Shown here one piece after another: positions 1 to 10,296 of a stretch of 64,000 nt of DNA. How positions within the stretch are numbered: the first letter of the stretch is position 1; each line of letters starts with the position of its first letter. The position numbers were made by a program, and so were the translations under genes. The DNA comes from Ulva prolifera. Taxonomy: Eukaryota; Chlorophyta; Ulvophyceae; Ulvales; Ulvaceae. The stretch lies in assembly GCA_023078555.1 (NCBI GenBank), contig CM041198.1, positions 3,891,354 to 3,955,353 on the forward strand. Direction: 5' to 3'. The notes beneath the pieces were generated by a model. That model had not been told where the DNA came from. It ran no database searches and saw nothing but the letters and a program-made list of their open reading frames with translations.

Positions 1-362
1 CAACCGAGGAACACTGAAAGAGGAAGAAGCTAATACCGTGAAAGAGTAAAGAGAAAGGTTACAGCTCTCTTTGTGCACAGCCATATATGCACACTGAACA
101 CTCAAGGTTACGGCGGGAAAACCTCGCATGTTCTCTTTCACTACATCGAGACAATCCCGGCTGGTGGCTTACCCCTGCACTGGATCTGCGGATCGACCGT
201 GTATGGTGCACCTGTCACCACACTACTGCCCGCAGGCTCATGCATTGTGACAGTGGCACCGGTATGGCATCTCCAGCTAGCTGCTTGTGTCCGAGATATC
301 TGTCTGCGGATAATTGCCCCGCCCATTACCTTGCCAGCTGGAAGAGCTCTTGCGCGCTGCAG

Positions 363-489
363 AAGTCTCAAGACGCAATCGCGAGGCGAAAGGCCAAGGC
401 CGACAAGAAGGCTAACGAAGAAGCACGTGACGAGTTGAAGAAAAAGATTAAGGAGTACAAGACTCGGCTGGCGGAATATCGGTTCAAGA
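363..489 (+). CDS. 3'-terminal exon of an unidentified host gene, interrupted by a retrotransposon
   Basis: The reading frame follows a CAG acceptor at 360-362. It encodes a very charged, probably helical tail rich in Lys, Glu, Arg and Ala (for example KKKIKEYKTRLAEYR). The LTR element enters directly after codon FK. Beyond the element, the host frame continues at 9346-9376 with a short basic tail ending PAVQK and a TAA stop. In this allele the frame instead stops after two codons inside the LTR, so only about eight C-terminal residues are replaced. I do not recognise the family, and the upstream exons lie outside or are not identifiable in 1-362. A charged coiled-coil or ribosome-associated tail is possible, but that is a guess. 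Confidence 0.45.
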
Positions 490-1651
490 TGTTGTGAGAT
501 ATCTCTCACACTAGCGCATGCTGGCACAATTAACACCTTTTCTTATATGCGCAGCGGCTTGTCCAGCCATGTGGACGGTCGCACACGCATAGCTTTTGAA
601 TTACCGATCGAGTTGTACACAGTATGATCACACGTACGCTCAGTAGGCTTACGTGCCTGCACTCGCCACGTGTGACTGCACGCGTCCACCAGCCTTACGT
701 GCACATTGCATCAGCACTGTGTACAGCCTTCTCCCGGCACAATTTGTCCCGTCATAGGCTTATTATGGCTTTATGCGGCTAGCCGAATCGTTACTGCACA
801 TATTACGTCTTACTGTGTGCATTACCGCCGTTACACAGGGTCCGCCCGGCGGGCTCTAGGGTTGGCATGCACGATAATATCTGTACAGCCACCCAGAGCT
901 GCCCACGAATTACGTGCGCTGCCTTGCTTACACTCATCTCAGGCTCTGTGAGCCACAATTTAAGATCTCCCGCGCTTATGCGGGATCTAGGATCAGTGTG
1001 GCAGTTATGCGGCACGATTCGGCGAGGCCAGCTTTGACAGGGGGATTGACCTGGGCGCACAACCGAATCGTGTGGCTTCATGGGCAAGGCTGCCGTGAGG
1101 TTCGTCGGTCAGTTGGGGGATGTGGCCGCTGCCAGTGGGCGCATCTCCAAAGGCGCGTTTGTCCAGTGGGCGCTGCGGGTGTTGTCGGTGTCATTGCAGC
1201 GCGGCAATGCGGATATGTATCGGAAGTCTGGGCTTGTCATCTCTCGGGAGCAAGGGTTGCGGTATGATGCGGGTCTGGAGGACGCGATCCTGCCGGACTG
1301 AGTTGTGAGTGCGGTTGTAGTGTTCGTGTGTGTGTGAGTGTATGTTGCAGTTGATTCGGATGAGATTCGGTTTCAGTGTTTGTTTTCTCCCGTTCACTCT
1401 TTTGTAAAGCACCTGGGCGCACACACCCCGGTATTTATACCGAGCGCTTGCTGGGACCAGGCACGCTTTACAGTAGTCTGGTTGGGGCGCCTTCCATTCC
1501 TGCACTGGCACGTCGCATCCCTGCGTGTGAGTGTACCCCTGCTCTGTTTGTGCCTATACAGCCCTCGTGCTGCGGCAATCTTGACCCATCACCGTTTCTA
1601 CTTACTGCCATCGAGGTCTGTTACCCAAGACCAGACCAATAGGTCCCAACA
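490..1651 (+). repeat. 5' LTR of the chromovirus, enlarged by a nested LINE fragment
   Basis: This repeat matches 8546-9345 nearly base for base except for about 362 extra bases between 1062 and 1423. The extra bases are a truncated LINE plus a second copy of a 13-bp target. The ends TGTTG and CAACA form the usual short inverted termini of an LTR. Confidence 0.95.
1062..1410 (+). mobile_element. 5'-truncated LINE fragment nested in the 5' LTR
   Basis: The block is absent from the 3' LTR and is flanked by 13-bp direct repeats ACCTGGGCGCACA at 1049-1061 and 1411-1423, a typical target-primed insertion footprint. It contains the last about 73 codons of a conserved frame (1080-1301, beginning MGKAAVRFVG) plus a 3' untranslated part. 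The same sequence recurs at 9553-10296 and, inverted, at 16860-17178. The frame resembles the C-terminal tail found downstream of reverse transcriptase in algal and animal non-LTR elements. That assignment rests on remembered family patterns, since no reverse transcriptase core is present. Confidence 0.8.
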
Positions 1652-1665
1652 GGTATCGGTGAAGC

Positions 1666-4600
1666 GTGATCATCAGATTAATTTTCCTGGATTATGCACA
1701 CATGCAAGGCAAGCAAAGCCTCCTGGATTTTGCATGCATATTGTTTACGAAGCTTCAGCACCTCATGCAGCCCGCGTGCACATCGGCGTTGGCTGGTACT
1801 CTGCGCATGTTTATGCCATTGTCTACTCTGTTGGAGAAATTTAATGTAGAGCTTAAACCTGCGATGGGCGGCTGTGCACAGAGCGCGGACGCGACTGCTG
1901 TTCACTTTATCACATGGTCCGTCACGCAGCTACAACAAGTGCGTGAGTCAGCAAACACAGTTAAGCGCTTCGCTGGTGACACACCGGATTATAATATTGA
2001 TTATGCCATGTTGCACTCCAAGCGCAAACCACAGCCACATACCCCCGGCGACGCCAAGTTACAGGCGGCGGCTGCTGTATTTCCCGGCCCTCCTCTTCAT
2101 CGCAACACTGGTGTGCAGCCAGGCCGTGCGGGCCAGCCAAAGGCGGCTAGAGCGGCACACTTCCCGGGGCTTAAGGAGGTGGCCAACTCCACAGAAGAGG
2201 CAGTCGTTAGGCCGTGGGTCGAGGACTTCTGCAGAAATGCGGCGGCACCACAGGATTTGCGCAAGGCACTTAGTTTAGAATTACAGGGTGGCCCCACTTC
2301 TGTTCATGGTGCCTTGGCGAGGGCGACCATCCCCTTACCGCCGGGCGTGCAGGCCACATTTGTTTATTGTGCCACCATGATGTTGCGCATGTACGACCTG
2401 CACCCGTTTAAGCAATGCTACCTCTGCCCATCTGCGCGGCAGATCCCGCAGGCGGGGTTACACCAGCTCAGCCATTGCGCCGCCTTCTTATCAGCCGTGC
2501 CGCTGGACGCCCGCGAGGCATTCTTCGTGGAGGAATTCAACAAGCAGCGGGCTCTTACCCCGATGCCCCCGCAGTACACCAGCCCGCCAGCCCGGCGTCG
2601 AGATGGCAAGAGGGACCGGTATGACCCCATCCGCAAAGGGACTGGCAATCACCCCAAGCGGACACGCAATGATCAGCCACAGCAACATGTCCGCTGGGAC
2701 GAAGGCAAGCCTCCCATTGCGTGCCCACAATGGGCGGCAGCGCCGCACGTACTGGCACCTCATTTATCTCCACCACATGCAACTTGTTTTGATTCGTCCT
2801 TCATGTCAGGCTCGGCATCGTTATTTGACGTGCACAAACTCAATGAGAACATTGTGGTTACACTGCCTTGCACTGCCGAAGCGCAAGTTGCCATTCGGCA
2901 CATACACACCATTGATATGCATCAGCACAAAATTACGGTGGTAGTGCCCGCTCATATCTTTGAGTCTTCCACCTTTATACTGTTCCTAAGACAACACACG
3001 CAGACACGTGTGGATGAGGCACGCAACTTATTGCAATTCATATCCGGCGCTCCCGTCCCCGGGCACCAGAAATACCATGTGTGCACAATGGTGAGCAACC
3101 AGCGATTATCAATATTACCATCGAAGAAGGCGGCGGTGTCTGTCCAACCAGCAGCCTTTGTTGATTTGGTGTGCACAATGCCGGCTCGCATTCATGTCCA
3201 CTTTGCCCAAGCACTGGTCGACACGGCAGCAAATCATAGCATGGTAACGCGCGGATTCTTGGATCGCCATAGCATTGCATACACTGCTTCGCAGAGTGTC
3301 ACGGTCGGAATCTCCGGATCTGAGGCATCATGCTTGGGCAAGGTTGTTCTAAATACGCGAGTTGGGCGCCGTGTTATTAGTGTGAAATTTACTGTCGTGG
3401 ACTCGCTACCCGCGGCCACCGGATCATATCAGCCGAACGAGGCCTTGTTCGCTTTGGATGTCATATCTGCAGTCGACATGTCCATCACATTCAAACACCC
3501 GCGCATTGTCGTATATGTACCCCCGCTGCGGAGCGGGCGTCGTAAGAAAGACAAACCCTACTTCCATATTATCCATGCTGGTCATTCGAAATTCACAAGT
3601 GAGTCTAGCACACAAGATGATTTTATTTGTTCGCAGCGTGAGCTGAAAGCATTAACTAGCAAGGCCAAACATGGCCAGCAACCCTTATATGTGGCTCATA
3701 TTAGGCCCACAGTCGCGACATCCCCGATCTGTTGTGCTAGCACAAAGAAGAAAGGCTATTTGTCAGAGCAGGTTGCTCCCGCTCATGTCCCGCAAGACAC
3801 ATCGAACATTCCTGCCTGCATTAAGTCGGTTGTTGACAAACATAAAGGCGAGGGCGGCACTTTAGGCCCTCCCCCGCCGAACACGTCTGCGTCCGGTTTT
3901 GAAATGGATATTGATTTGTTGCCGGGCACCCGCCCGAGGGCCGCACGCCAGTATAGACTCACACCCCGCGAGACTCTGGAGTTAGAAAAGCAGCTCAATC
4001 ACTTGCTTACCATGGGCTGGGTGCAGCCCTCTGTATCTCCATGGGCGAGTTGTGTTCTATTTGCACCCAAGCCTCGGGGCAAGCTTCGCCTTTGCATTGA
4101 TTACAGGTATCTGAATGAACACACTGTTAAAAACACCTACCCGTTACCACGCATTGACACGCTGTTAGACCAATTACAAGGACATAATTTTTTCTCAGCG
4201 CTCGATTTGCATTCGGGTTACCATCAAATCCGGTTGTCATCAGCGGCGGGACCTAAGACTGCTTTTCGAACACCCGGCGGTTTGTATGAATGGAAAGTCA
4301 TGCCTTTTGGTCTGTCAAATGCCCCTTCAGTGTTTCAGCAAGCAATGCACGTTGTTCTAAAGGGGCTCATAGGAAAAATCTGTTTGGCTTACCTTGATGA
4401 CATTGTCGTATTAGCACGATCTGAGGAAGAACATGCCAAACACCTTGACCTTGTGTTAACCAACTTGGCTGAACACAAGTTTTATTGCAATATAGACAAG
4501 TGTCAATTTGCCTTGCAAGAAATTAAATACTTAGGACATGTTGTCACTGCCGACACGGTCCAACCTGATCCATACAAAGTTCAAGTGCTGCAAGATTGGC

Positions 4601-7581
4601 CGGTAGCAGACTTGCAAAAGTCCACCAACAATATTAGGTCGTTCCTGGGCTTAGCCGGATACTTTAGGAGATTTGTTCCAAAATTCCCAACCCTAGCTGC
4701 ACCCTTGCTCCAGCGCATTAGCTTCAAGGAAAGCATCCCCTGGACGAAACAATGTGATGCAGCATTTGTGAACATCAAAAATGCACTGGTCAATGCTACA
4801 GTTATGCGGCACCCGGACCTTAACAAACCATTTCACATTTACACCGACGCATCGGACTATGCTTACGGGGCTGTACTTACCCAGCAACATGAGGACACAC
4901 TTTGTCCTGTTGCTTGGATAGGCTGCAAGATGAATAGAGCCGAGGAAAATTATTATACTCTTGAAAAAGAGTTGGGGGCAATTGTATTTGCATACAGGCA
5001 GTGGCGATGTTATTTGGAAAATAACCATACGGTTTTTATTCACTCAGACCACAACCCCCTTCGGTTTTTACAGACTCAGAAAAAGCTGTCGGGCAAACAT
5101 GCCCGCTGGCTTGAGTCGTTATCACGCATTGACTGGAAAATAACTTATATTCCGGGTGACAAGAATGTTGTGGCTGATGCTGTTAGTCGTGCCACACACT
5201 TGCCTACAACGGAAGTTGTGCTGCATGATGGTCACACGTTGGCCGCTGAACGGCCGCATGAACCTTACAGAGCGTTGGCACTCACCAGCCTTCTAGTACG
5301 CAGGTCGCCTGGCCAGGCGCCGGCCTTGTCGGAGGGTTTTCCACCACTGGCATTATCACAGCCACCCTCACGTGGCACGGTCATTATGGACTCCCCCCGG
5401 GGTTCCCCGTCGGCATGGCATACTGCCGACAAACCGGCCGCCACGACTTTATTTTCCCCCAGGACACAGGATCGTCAGGATCTGCGCCGGGCGTTGGGGC
5501 TGCTCAACCCAAGCAACCCCGCTTACCCGGTAATCCGGGACATGTTACGGCAGGCAACTGCCACCCCCACGGCCACCATCAGGGGCCCCCCTCAGCCGCT
5601 GACCCCTCTCCAGGCGGCAGCGTCCTCTCAGCCGGTCAAGCCGTCCTCAAGTCGCCGGGCAGCACCGTCTCGTCAGCAGCCCAACACCTCAGCTTCCCTC
5701 AGCCCGCGGCCGAAGGTCGTGAACTTGGCGAGCAGCCCGACCCCAAGCAGCGTGAGCTCCGAGCTGCCCTCAGAGGTGATTGACCACGAGGGCATCGATC
5801 TGGACCCCCAGACGTTCCAGGAGATCGGTGCGGACCTGAATTCGCAGCACAACCAACACCTTACTCTTGATGTTGCAATAGACTCATTCTGGGAACGCTT
5901 GCGTCAGGGATATGCTCATGACCCCGCCTTCCGTGCACCTCCACACAAGTATAGGTTCGACAAACATCTCCAAGCATATTTATGGGGCCACAAGCTAGTG
6001 ATTCCGGACCATGATGGACTGCGAAAACAGATTTTGTTGTGGCATCATGTACACCCGTGGCATGCACACATGGGAGTTCATCGCACACAAGCACTCATTA
6101 TGGACATATTCTATTGGCCTGACATTAGCACGGACATTAAATCATTCATTTCACAATGTCATTCATGTCAGACAATGAAATCTCCGGGCTGTTCCAATAG
6201 CACTTTATCCCCGCTACCTGTCCCCACGGCGTGCTGGCGGGTGGTGAGCTTGGATATGATCACTCACTTACCGCGCACTGCCTCTGGGTATGACTGTATC
6301 GTTGTTTTTGTGGACCAGTTCTCCAAGATGGTCCGGCTTATACCTGCGCTGAGCACACTCGATGGTCCGGGTTTTGCTAAGTTGTTTTTCCAACACGTCT
6401 ATCCACACTATGGTCTACCTTTGGGCATATGCAGCGATAGGGGCGTGCAGTGGAATAACAAGTTTTTCAAATCGGTCTGCGAGCACATGGGCATTCAACT
6501 CCGTTTGACGTTTTCATATCACCCTAGAGCCAACGGCCAAGTGGAGCGCCTCAACAGAGTCATTGAGGAGGCGCTCAGACACTTTGTCGGCCCTGCGCAC
6601 GACGACTGGGACTCGTTCCTGCCGCATGTTGAATTCAGCATTAACAGTTCAAAGAGTGAAAGCACCGGCTGCAGCCCCTTCCAACTCAACCGCATTACAC
6701 CACCACTGTCGCCTACCGCGTTAGCATTTGGCTTGCCGCAAACACGGCGTGTGCATACGTCTATTTTGCACAGAATGTATTATCATTTGGCCAAGCAAGC
6801 ACTCTCAGAGGCCAAACAAAGCATGTGGTCTTCCGCAGTTCACCATGAGTACTCACGACAACTCCAAGTAGGCAAAGATGTGTTGCTGTCATTGTCCAAA
6901 CTTGCGTTGCATCACCCGGTGCTTCGACGCAAATTCACCGCCAGGTGGGCTGGTCCTTGTCGCATCTTGGCCTTGGTTGGGACAAGGGCTGCGCAGCTGC
7001 GACTTCCTACCACATTGCGAGAGCTGAGGATTCATGATGTATTCCATTTCTCGTGCCTTAAACCTTATGTTGATGCTCATTTTCATGAGTGTAGCACCTC
7101 TCCTGCGACAGGCCCGGATACGGACGCTGACAATGTCTTCGAAGTCGAGGCCGTCTTAGATTATAGGCGCACACACACGCCGACGGCACAATCACATGAC
7201 ACGGGGCCCCTCAAAGGTCCGCATTATCTTGTCCGGTGGAAAGGATACTCTTCTCAACACGACCTCTGGTTGCCTATTGGTGAGTTGGATAATTGTTTAG
7301 ACAAGGTCGCGGAGTACCTGTTTCAAAATGCATCCGCGAAACAACGCGAGGTGATGATTGCACAGTTCCCGCGCGGTGCACGCGCACGGCTGGCACACCT
7401 CTTACAGCGTGCGCATAGTACACGTGGCGTTGACACTGCACCGGCCACAATGTCGAGGCCACCGCGCTTAGTGCCGAGGACGCGACGCGAATCAGCGCGC
7501 TTGCATAAGTCCAAGCCAACGCTTGCTGCAGCAGTTTCCAGCCAGCAATTCTGCTCATGTTGTGCTGCGAGCCTGTGCTAG
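1666..7581 (+). CDS. Chromovirus gag-pol polyprotein with C-terminal chromodomain
   Basis: A single frame of about 1,970 codons is open, with a plausible first ATG near 1702. In order it shows a gag-like N-terminal third, a retroviral-type aspartic protease (DTAAN, near residue 520), reverse transcriptase (YLDDIVV box, near residue 915), RNase H, a Pro/Ser-rich linker of about 200 residues, a His/Cys zinc-binding module with the integrase core, and a chromodomain (YLVRWKGY) near the C terminus. RNase H before integrase with a terminal chromodomain identifies a Ty3/gypsy chromovirus. In this family the chromodomain is thought to steer integration towards particular chromatin. Gag and pol share one frame, as in several algal and fungal relatives. 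Confidence 0.95.
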   Translation: MIIRLIFLDYAHMQGKQSLLDFACILFTKLQHLMQPACTSALAGTLRMFMPLSTLLEKFNVELKPAMGGCAQSADATAVHFITWSVTQLQQVRESANTVKRFAGDTPDYNIDYAMLHSKRKPQPHTPGDAKLQAAAAVFPGPPLHRNTGVQPGRAGQPKAARAAHFPGLKEVANSTEEAVVRPWVEDFCRNAAAPQDLRKALSLELQGGPTSVHGALARATIPLPPGVQATFVYCATMMLRMYDLHPFKQCYLCPSARQIPQAGLHQLSHCAAFLSAVPLDAREAFFVEEFNKQRALTPMPPQYTSPPARRRDGKRDRYDPIRKGTGNHPKRTRNDQPQQHVRWDEGKPPIACPQWAAAPHVLAPHLSPPHATCFDSSFMSGSASLFDVHKLNENIVVTLPCTAEAQVAIRHIHTIDMHQHKITVVVPAHIFESSTFILFLRQHTQTRVDEARNLLQFISGAPVPGHQKYHVCTMVSNQRLSILPSKKAAVSVQPAAFVDLVCTMPARIHVHFAQALVDTAANHSMVTRGFLDRHSIAYTASQSVTVGISGSEASCLGKVVLNTRVGRRVISVKFTVVDSLPAATGSYQPNEALFALDVISAVDMSITFKHPRIVVYVPPLRSGRRKKDKPYFHIIHAGHSKFTSESSTQDDFICSQRELKALTSKAKHGQQPLYVAHIRPTVATSPICCASTKKKGYLSEQVAPAHVPQDTSNIPACIKSVVDKHKGEGGTLGPPPPNTSASGFEMDIDLLPGTRPRAARQYRLTPRETLELEKQLNHLLTMGWVQPSVSPWASCVLFAPKPRGKLRLCIDYRYLNEHTVKNTYPLPRIDTLLDQLQGHNFFSALDLHSGYHQIRLSSAAGPKTAFRTPGGLYEWKVMPFGLSNAPSVFQQAMHVVLKGLIGKICLAYLDDIVVLARSEEEHAKHLDLVLTNLAEHKFYCNIDKCQFALQEIKYLGHVVTADTVQPDPYKVQVLQDWPVADLQKSTNNIRSFLGLAGYFRRFVPKFPTLAAPLLQRISFKESIPWTKQCDAAFVNIKNALVNATVMRHPDLNKPFHIYTDASDYAYGAVLTQQHEDTLCPVAWIGCKMNRAEENYYTLEKELGAIVFAYRQWRCYLENNHTVFIHSDHNPLRFLQTQKKLSGKHARWLESLSRIDWKITYIPGDKNVVADAVSRATHLPTTEVVLHDGHTLAAERPHEPYRALALTSLLVRRSPGQAPALSEGFPPLALSQPPSRGTVIMDSPRGSPSAWHTADKPAATTLFSPRTQDRQDLRRALGLLNPSNPAYPVIRDMLRQATATPTATIRGPPQPLTPLQAAASSQPVKPSSSRRAAPSRQQPNTSASLSPRPKVVNLASSPTPSSVSSELPSEVIDHEGIDLDPQTFQEIGADLNSQHNQHLTLDVAIDSFWERLRQGYAHDPAFRAPPHKYRFDKHLQAYLWGHKLVIPDHDGLRKQILLWHHVHPWHAHMGVHRTQALIMDIFYWPDISTDIKSFISQCHSCQTMKSPGCSNSTLSPLPVPTACWRVVSLDMITHLPRTASGYDCIVVFVDQFSKMVRLIPALSTLDGPGFAKLFFQHVYPHYGLPLGICSDRGVQWNNKFFKSVCEHMGIQLRLTFSYHPRANGQVERLNRVIEEALRHFVGPAHDDWDSFLPHVEFSINSSKSESTGCSPFQLNRITPPLSPTALAFGLPQTRRVHTSILHRMYYHLAKQALSEAKQSMWSSAVHHEYSRQLQVGKDVLLSLSKLALHHPVLRRKFTARWAGPCRILALVGTRAAQLRLPTTLRELRIHDVFHFSCLKPYVDAHFHECSTSPATGPDTDADNVFEVEAVLDYRRTHTPTAQSHDTGPLKGPHYLVRWKGYSSQHDLWLPIGELDNCLDKVAEYLFQNASAKQREVMIAQFPRGARARLAHLLQRAHSTRGVDTAPATMSRPPRLVPRTRRESARLHKSKPTLAAAVSSQQFCSCCAASLC

Positions 7582-7984
7582 GCGATTGCTGTGCCCTGCT
7601 ATTTGTTGAAGGGGACGCCTGGATCCATATAGCACTTACCTGGGCGTTACCGGTCATGAGGAGTTGGGTCTGACGCAGGATATTCTTGACCGTATCCTGC
7701 CCGCTCCGCCGATACTTCTCGGTATTTAGGTCCATGTGCACGATCACATCGAGACCACTTATGCCATCCCCGCAGCACTCGTCATGCTGGGCACGGTCAT
7801 TCACCGGGTTGGAACCCCGGCATGGTAGCACCTAGTCGCCATATAGCGTGTTACACTACCGGAATGCACCAGTTACATCCTCGATAGGCACTTATGGGGT
7901 TCAATTCTTGTCAATGTGGGCCGGTGTTTCCGCACCTTATGGCATGCCGTTCACACGGCTACGCACATTCAACCTTTGTGAGAT

Positions 7985-8320
7985 TTGCCGCATTATTTGA
8001 CATACGGCTGCTATGCAGTGGCATCCTTACCTTCCGCGTCGGAGGGCTCTGCCTTGACCAGCTCCAAGATTAAGCGGTTGCTGGTTAACGTTCAGAAGTT
8101 TATGAATGATGTGTCCAAGACCCCCACCTCCGGCGTTAGCGGGGATGAATTTAGGGCCAAGCTTGTCGCTATTGTGCGGGCTGAGCGGTCTGCTGTCGCT
8201 GCCGCCCGCGCCCGTGAGCGTAGCTTGCATGAATTTATTGAGCTGGTCACCCACTCACACGGCCGTGTGTTGGGCCATTATCTGGATGATCTGGTGATGT
8301 CCTTCTCGGACCTTATGTAA
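7985..8320 (+). CDS. Small extra ORF between pol and the 3' LTR
   Basis: This frame of up to 111 codons lies in the roughly 960-bp stretch between the end of pol and the 3' LTR. The first ATG lies inside it (near 8101). The predicted product is Ala/Arg/Ser/Leu-rich, helix-prone and has no signal peptide or transmembrane segment, so it does not look like an envelope protein. It could be an accessory product of the element or a chance open frame. Confidence 0.3.
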   Translation: MPHYLTYGCYAVASLPSASEGSALTSSKIKRLLVNVQKFMNDVSKTPTSGVSGDEFRAKLVAIVRAERSAVAAARARERSLHEFIELVTHSHGRVLGHYLDDLVMSFSDLM

Positions 8321-8545
8321 CCCGTTTGCTGGGCAGACGCGGCACCTGCTCTAGAACAAGATCTTGTTACAAAGCCCCGGTCTCGCCCCCACCTCGTGGG
8401 CCCTTACTGTGCTTACACCTTGCGTTGTGTGCTTCGCGCCAGTGGCACTGCCGTGTTCATAGCGTCGCTGCGCTTGTGATGTGGTATTCTGCCACCATTT
8501 GCGTGCTTCGCTTCCGGAGCTTCGCTCCTCTGTTAAGGGGGGAGG

Positions 8546-9345
8546 TGTTGTGAGATATCTCTCACACTAGCGCATGCTGGCACAATTAACACCTTTTCTT
8601 ATATGCGCAGCGGCTTGTCCAGCCATGTGGACGGTCGCACACGCATAGCTTTTGAATTACCGATCGAGTTGTACACAGTATGATCACACGTACGCTCAGT
8701 AGGCTTACGTGCCTGCACTCGCCACGTGTGACTGCACGCGTCCACCAGCCTTACGTGCACATTGCATCAGCACTGTGTACAGCCTTCTCCCGGCACAATG
8801 TGTCCCGTCATAGGCTTATTATGGCTTTATGCGGCTAGCCGAATCGTTACTGCACATATTACGTCTTACTGTGTGCATTACCGCCGTTACACAGGGTCCG
8901 CCCGGCGGGCTCTAGGGTTGGCATGCACGATAATATCTGTACAGCCACCCAGAGCTGCCCACGAATTACGTGCGCTGCCTTGCTTACACTCATCTCAGGC
9001 TCTGTGAGCCACAATTTAAGATCTCCCGCGCTTATGCGGGATCTGGGATCAGTGTGGCAGTTATGCGGCACGATTCGGCGAGGCCAGCTTTGACAGGGGG
9101 ATTGACCTGGGCGCACACACCCCGGTATTTATACCGAGCGCTTGCTGGGACCAGGCACGCTTTACAGTATTCTGGTTGGGGCGCCTTCCATTCCTGCACT
9201 GGCACGTCGCATCCCTGCGTGTGAGTGTACCCCTGCTCTGTTTGTGCCTATACAGCCCTCGTGCTGCGGCAATCTTGACCCATCACCGTTTCAACTTACT
9301 GCCATCGAGGTCTGTTACCCAAGACCAGACCAATAGGTCCCAACA
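8546..9345 (+). repeat. 3' LTR of the chromovirus
   Basis: This 800-bp repeat is preceded by the purine-rich tract AAGGGGGGAGG and followed by the CAAGA target duplication. It lacks the LINE insertion found in the 5' LTR, so it represents the unmodified LTR length. Confidence 0.95.
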
Positions 9346-9526
9346 CAAGAGCAAGGGCCCTGCAGTGCAGAAATAAAAACATGATCTTGCGCTAATCAGG
9401 GTACGTCAATCTTGATTCGATACAGATGATAACACATTTAACACCAAGGTGTACATTAACACCAATGTTTGCTTAACCCATACGACGGATGGCTCCCTGG
9501 TGGTCAGAGAGACACGGACACATATG

Positions 9527-9552
9527 CCCCCCCCCCCCCCCCCCCCCCCCCC
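9527..9552. repeat. Poly-C tract (26 C)
   Basis: An uninterrupted run of 26 C residues lies directly upstream of the LINE-derived sequence. Translating across it gives an artificial polyproline, so it is treated as a repeat and not as coding sequence. Confidence 0.95.
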
Positions 9553-10296
9553 GTGCAAATGCAGTGCAGGTGTTGCCGCCGAATCAGACCATGCCATGGT
9601 CTGCAAGAAGGCGGCAAAGGAGACCCAGATGCGCCATAATAACCAAGCTCGTGCCTTGCCCCTGGTCGCCCCTTACGCCGGACTGCAGTCTGCCCTGGAG
9701 TCGCTCTACCGTTTCGCGAGGGGCGCGGGTGTTGAGCTGAATCGCCGCGGGGACATCGTCGTGGTCATGCCACGCCTGGAGATGGCGGCTGTGGACGTCG
9801 TGGTCACACATGCGCCGGCGGCCTCGTACGTGGCCGCTGCGGCGCGGGAGACGGGTGCAACGACGGAGCGGGCGGAGGACAGGAAGCAGGACCGCTTCCG
9901 GCGGGACGTGCCTGACCATGCCGCGTTCCGGTTTGTTCCGTTTGCAGTCGAATCGTGTGACTTCATGGGCAAGGCTGCCGTGAGGTTCGTCGGGCGGTTG
10001 GGGGATGTGGCCGCTGCCAGTGGGCGCATCTCCAAAGGCGCGTTTGTCCAGTGGGCGCTGCGGGTGTTGTCGGTGTCATTTCAGCGTGGCATTGCGGATA
10101 TGTATCAGAAGTTTGGGCTTAAGCAATTGTCATGTCTCGGGAGCAGGGGTTGCGGTATGATGCGGGCCTGGAGGACGCGATCCCGCCTGACTGAGTTGTG
10201 AGTGCGGTTGTAGCATTCGTGTGTGTGTGTGAATGTATGTTGATGTTGATTCGGATGAGATTCGGTTTCAGTGTTTGTTATCTCCCATTGTACCAG
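9553..10296 (+). mobile_element. 5'-truncated LINE fragment (copy 2)
   Basis: This is the longest of three copies of the same LINE tail. About 190 codons are open (9597-10201), including VVVTHAPAASYVAAA, VPDHAAFRFVPFAVE and the shared MGKAAVRFVG block. The sequence then matches the 3' untranslated part of the copy in the 5' LTR, ending near GTTTGTTATCTCCC. Compared with that copy, the final codons are out of frame. The pattern H-P/A-A-A, then Ala/Arg/Lys-rich, then F-P-x-x-V-E, is typical of the region after the reverse transcriptase in algal LINE-like elements. No reverse transcriptase core remains. Confidence 0.75.

Larger units (their letters stand above)
490..9345 (+). mobile_element. Ty3/gypsy chromovirus LTR retrotransposon, looks whole
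   Basis: Direct terminal repeats begin TGTTG and end CAACA (490-1651 and 8546-9345). They are flanked by an exact 5-bp target duplication, CAAGA, at 485-489 and 9346-9350. One long open frame lies between them, and a polypurine tract (8535-8545) precedes the 3' LTR. The polyprotein order is gag-like region, aspartic protease, reverse transcriptase, RNase H, integrase, chromodomain, which is the chromovirus order within Ty3/gypsy. Outside the extra insertion in the 5' LTR, I count only about four or five differences between the LTRs over roughly 800 bp, so the insertion is recent. The element looks whole. Confidence 0.95.

Noticed and set aside
706-951. Short frame repeated exactly at 8762-9007
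   Set aside because: It lies inside the LTRs and repeats because the LTRs repeat. No protein evidence.
9449-10201. A 250-codon frame read as a single host protein
   Set aside because: Its first third crosses a C26 tract giving polyproline, and the rest is a LINE tail with copies elsewhere.
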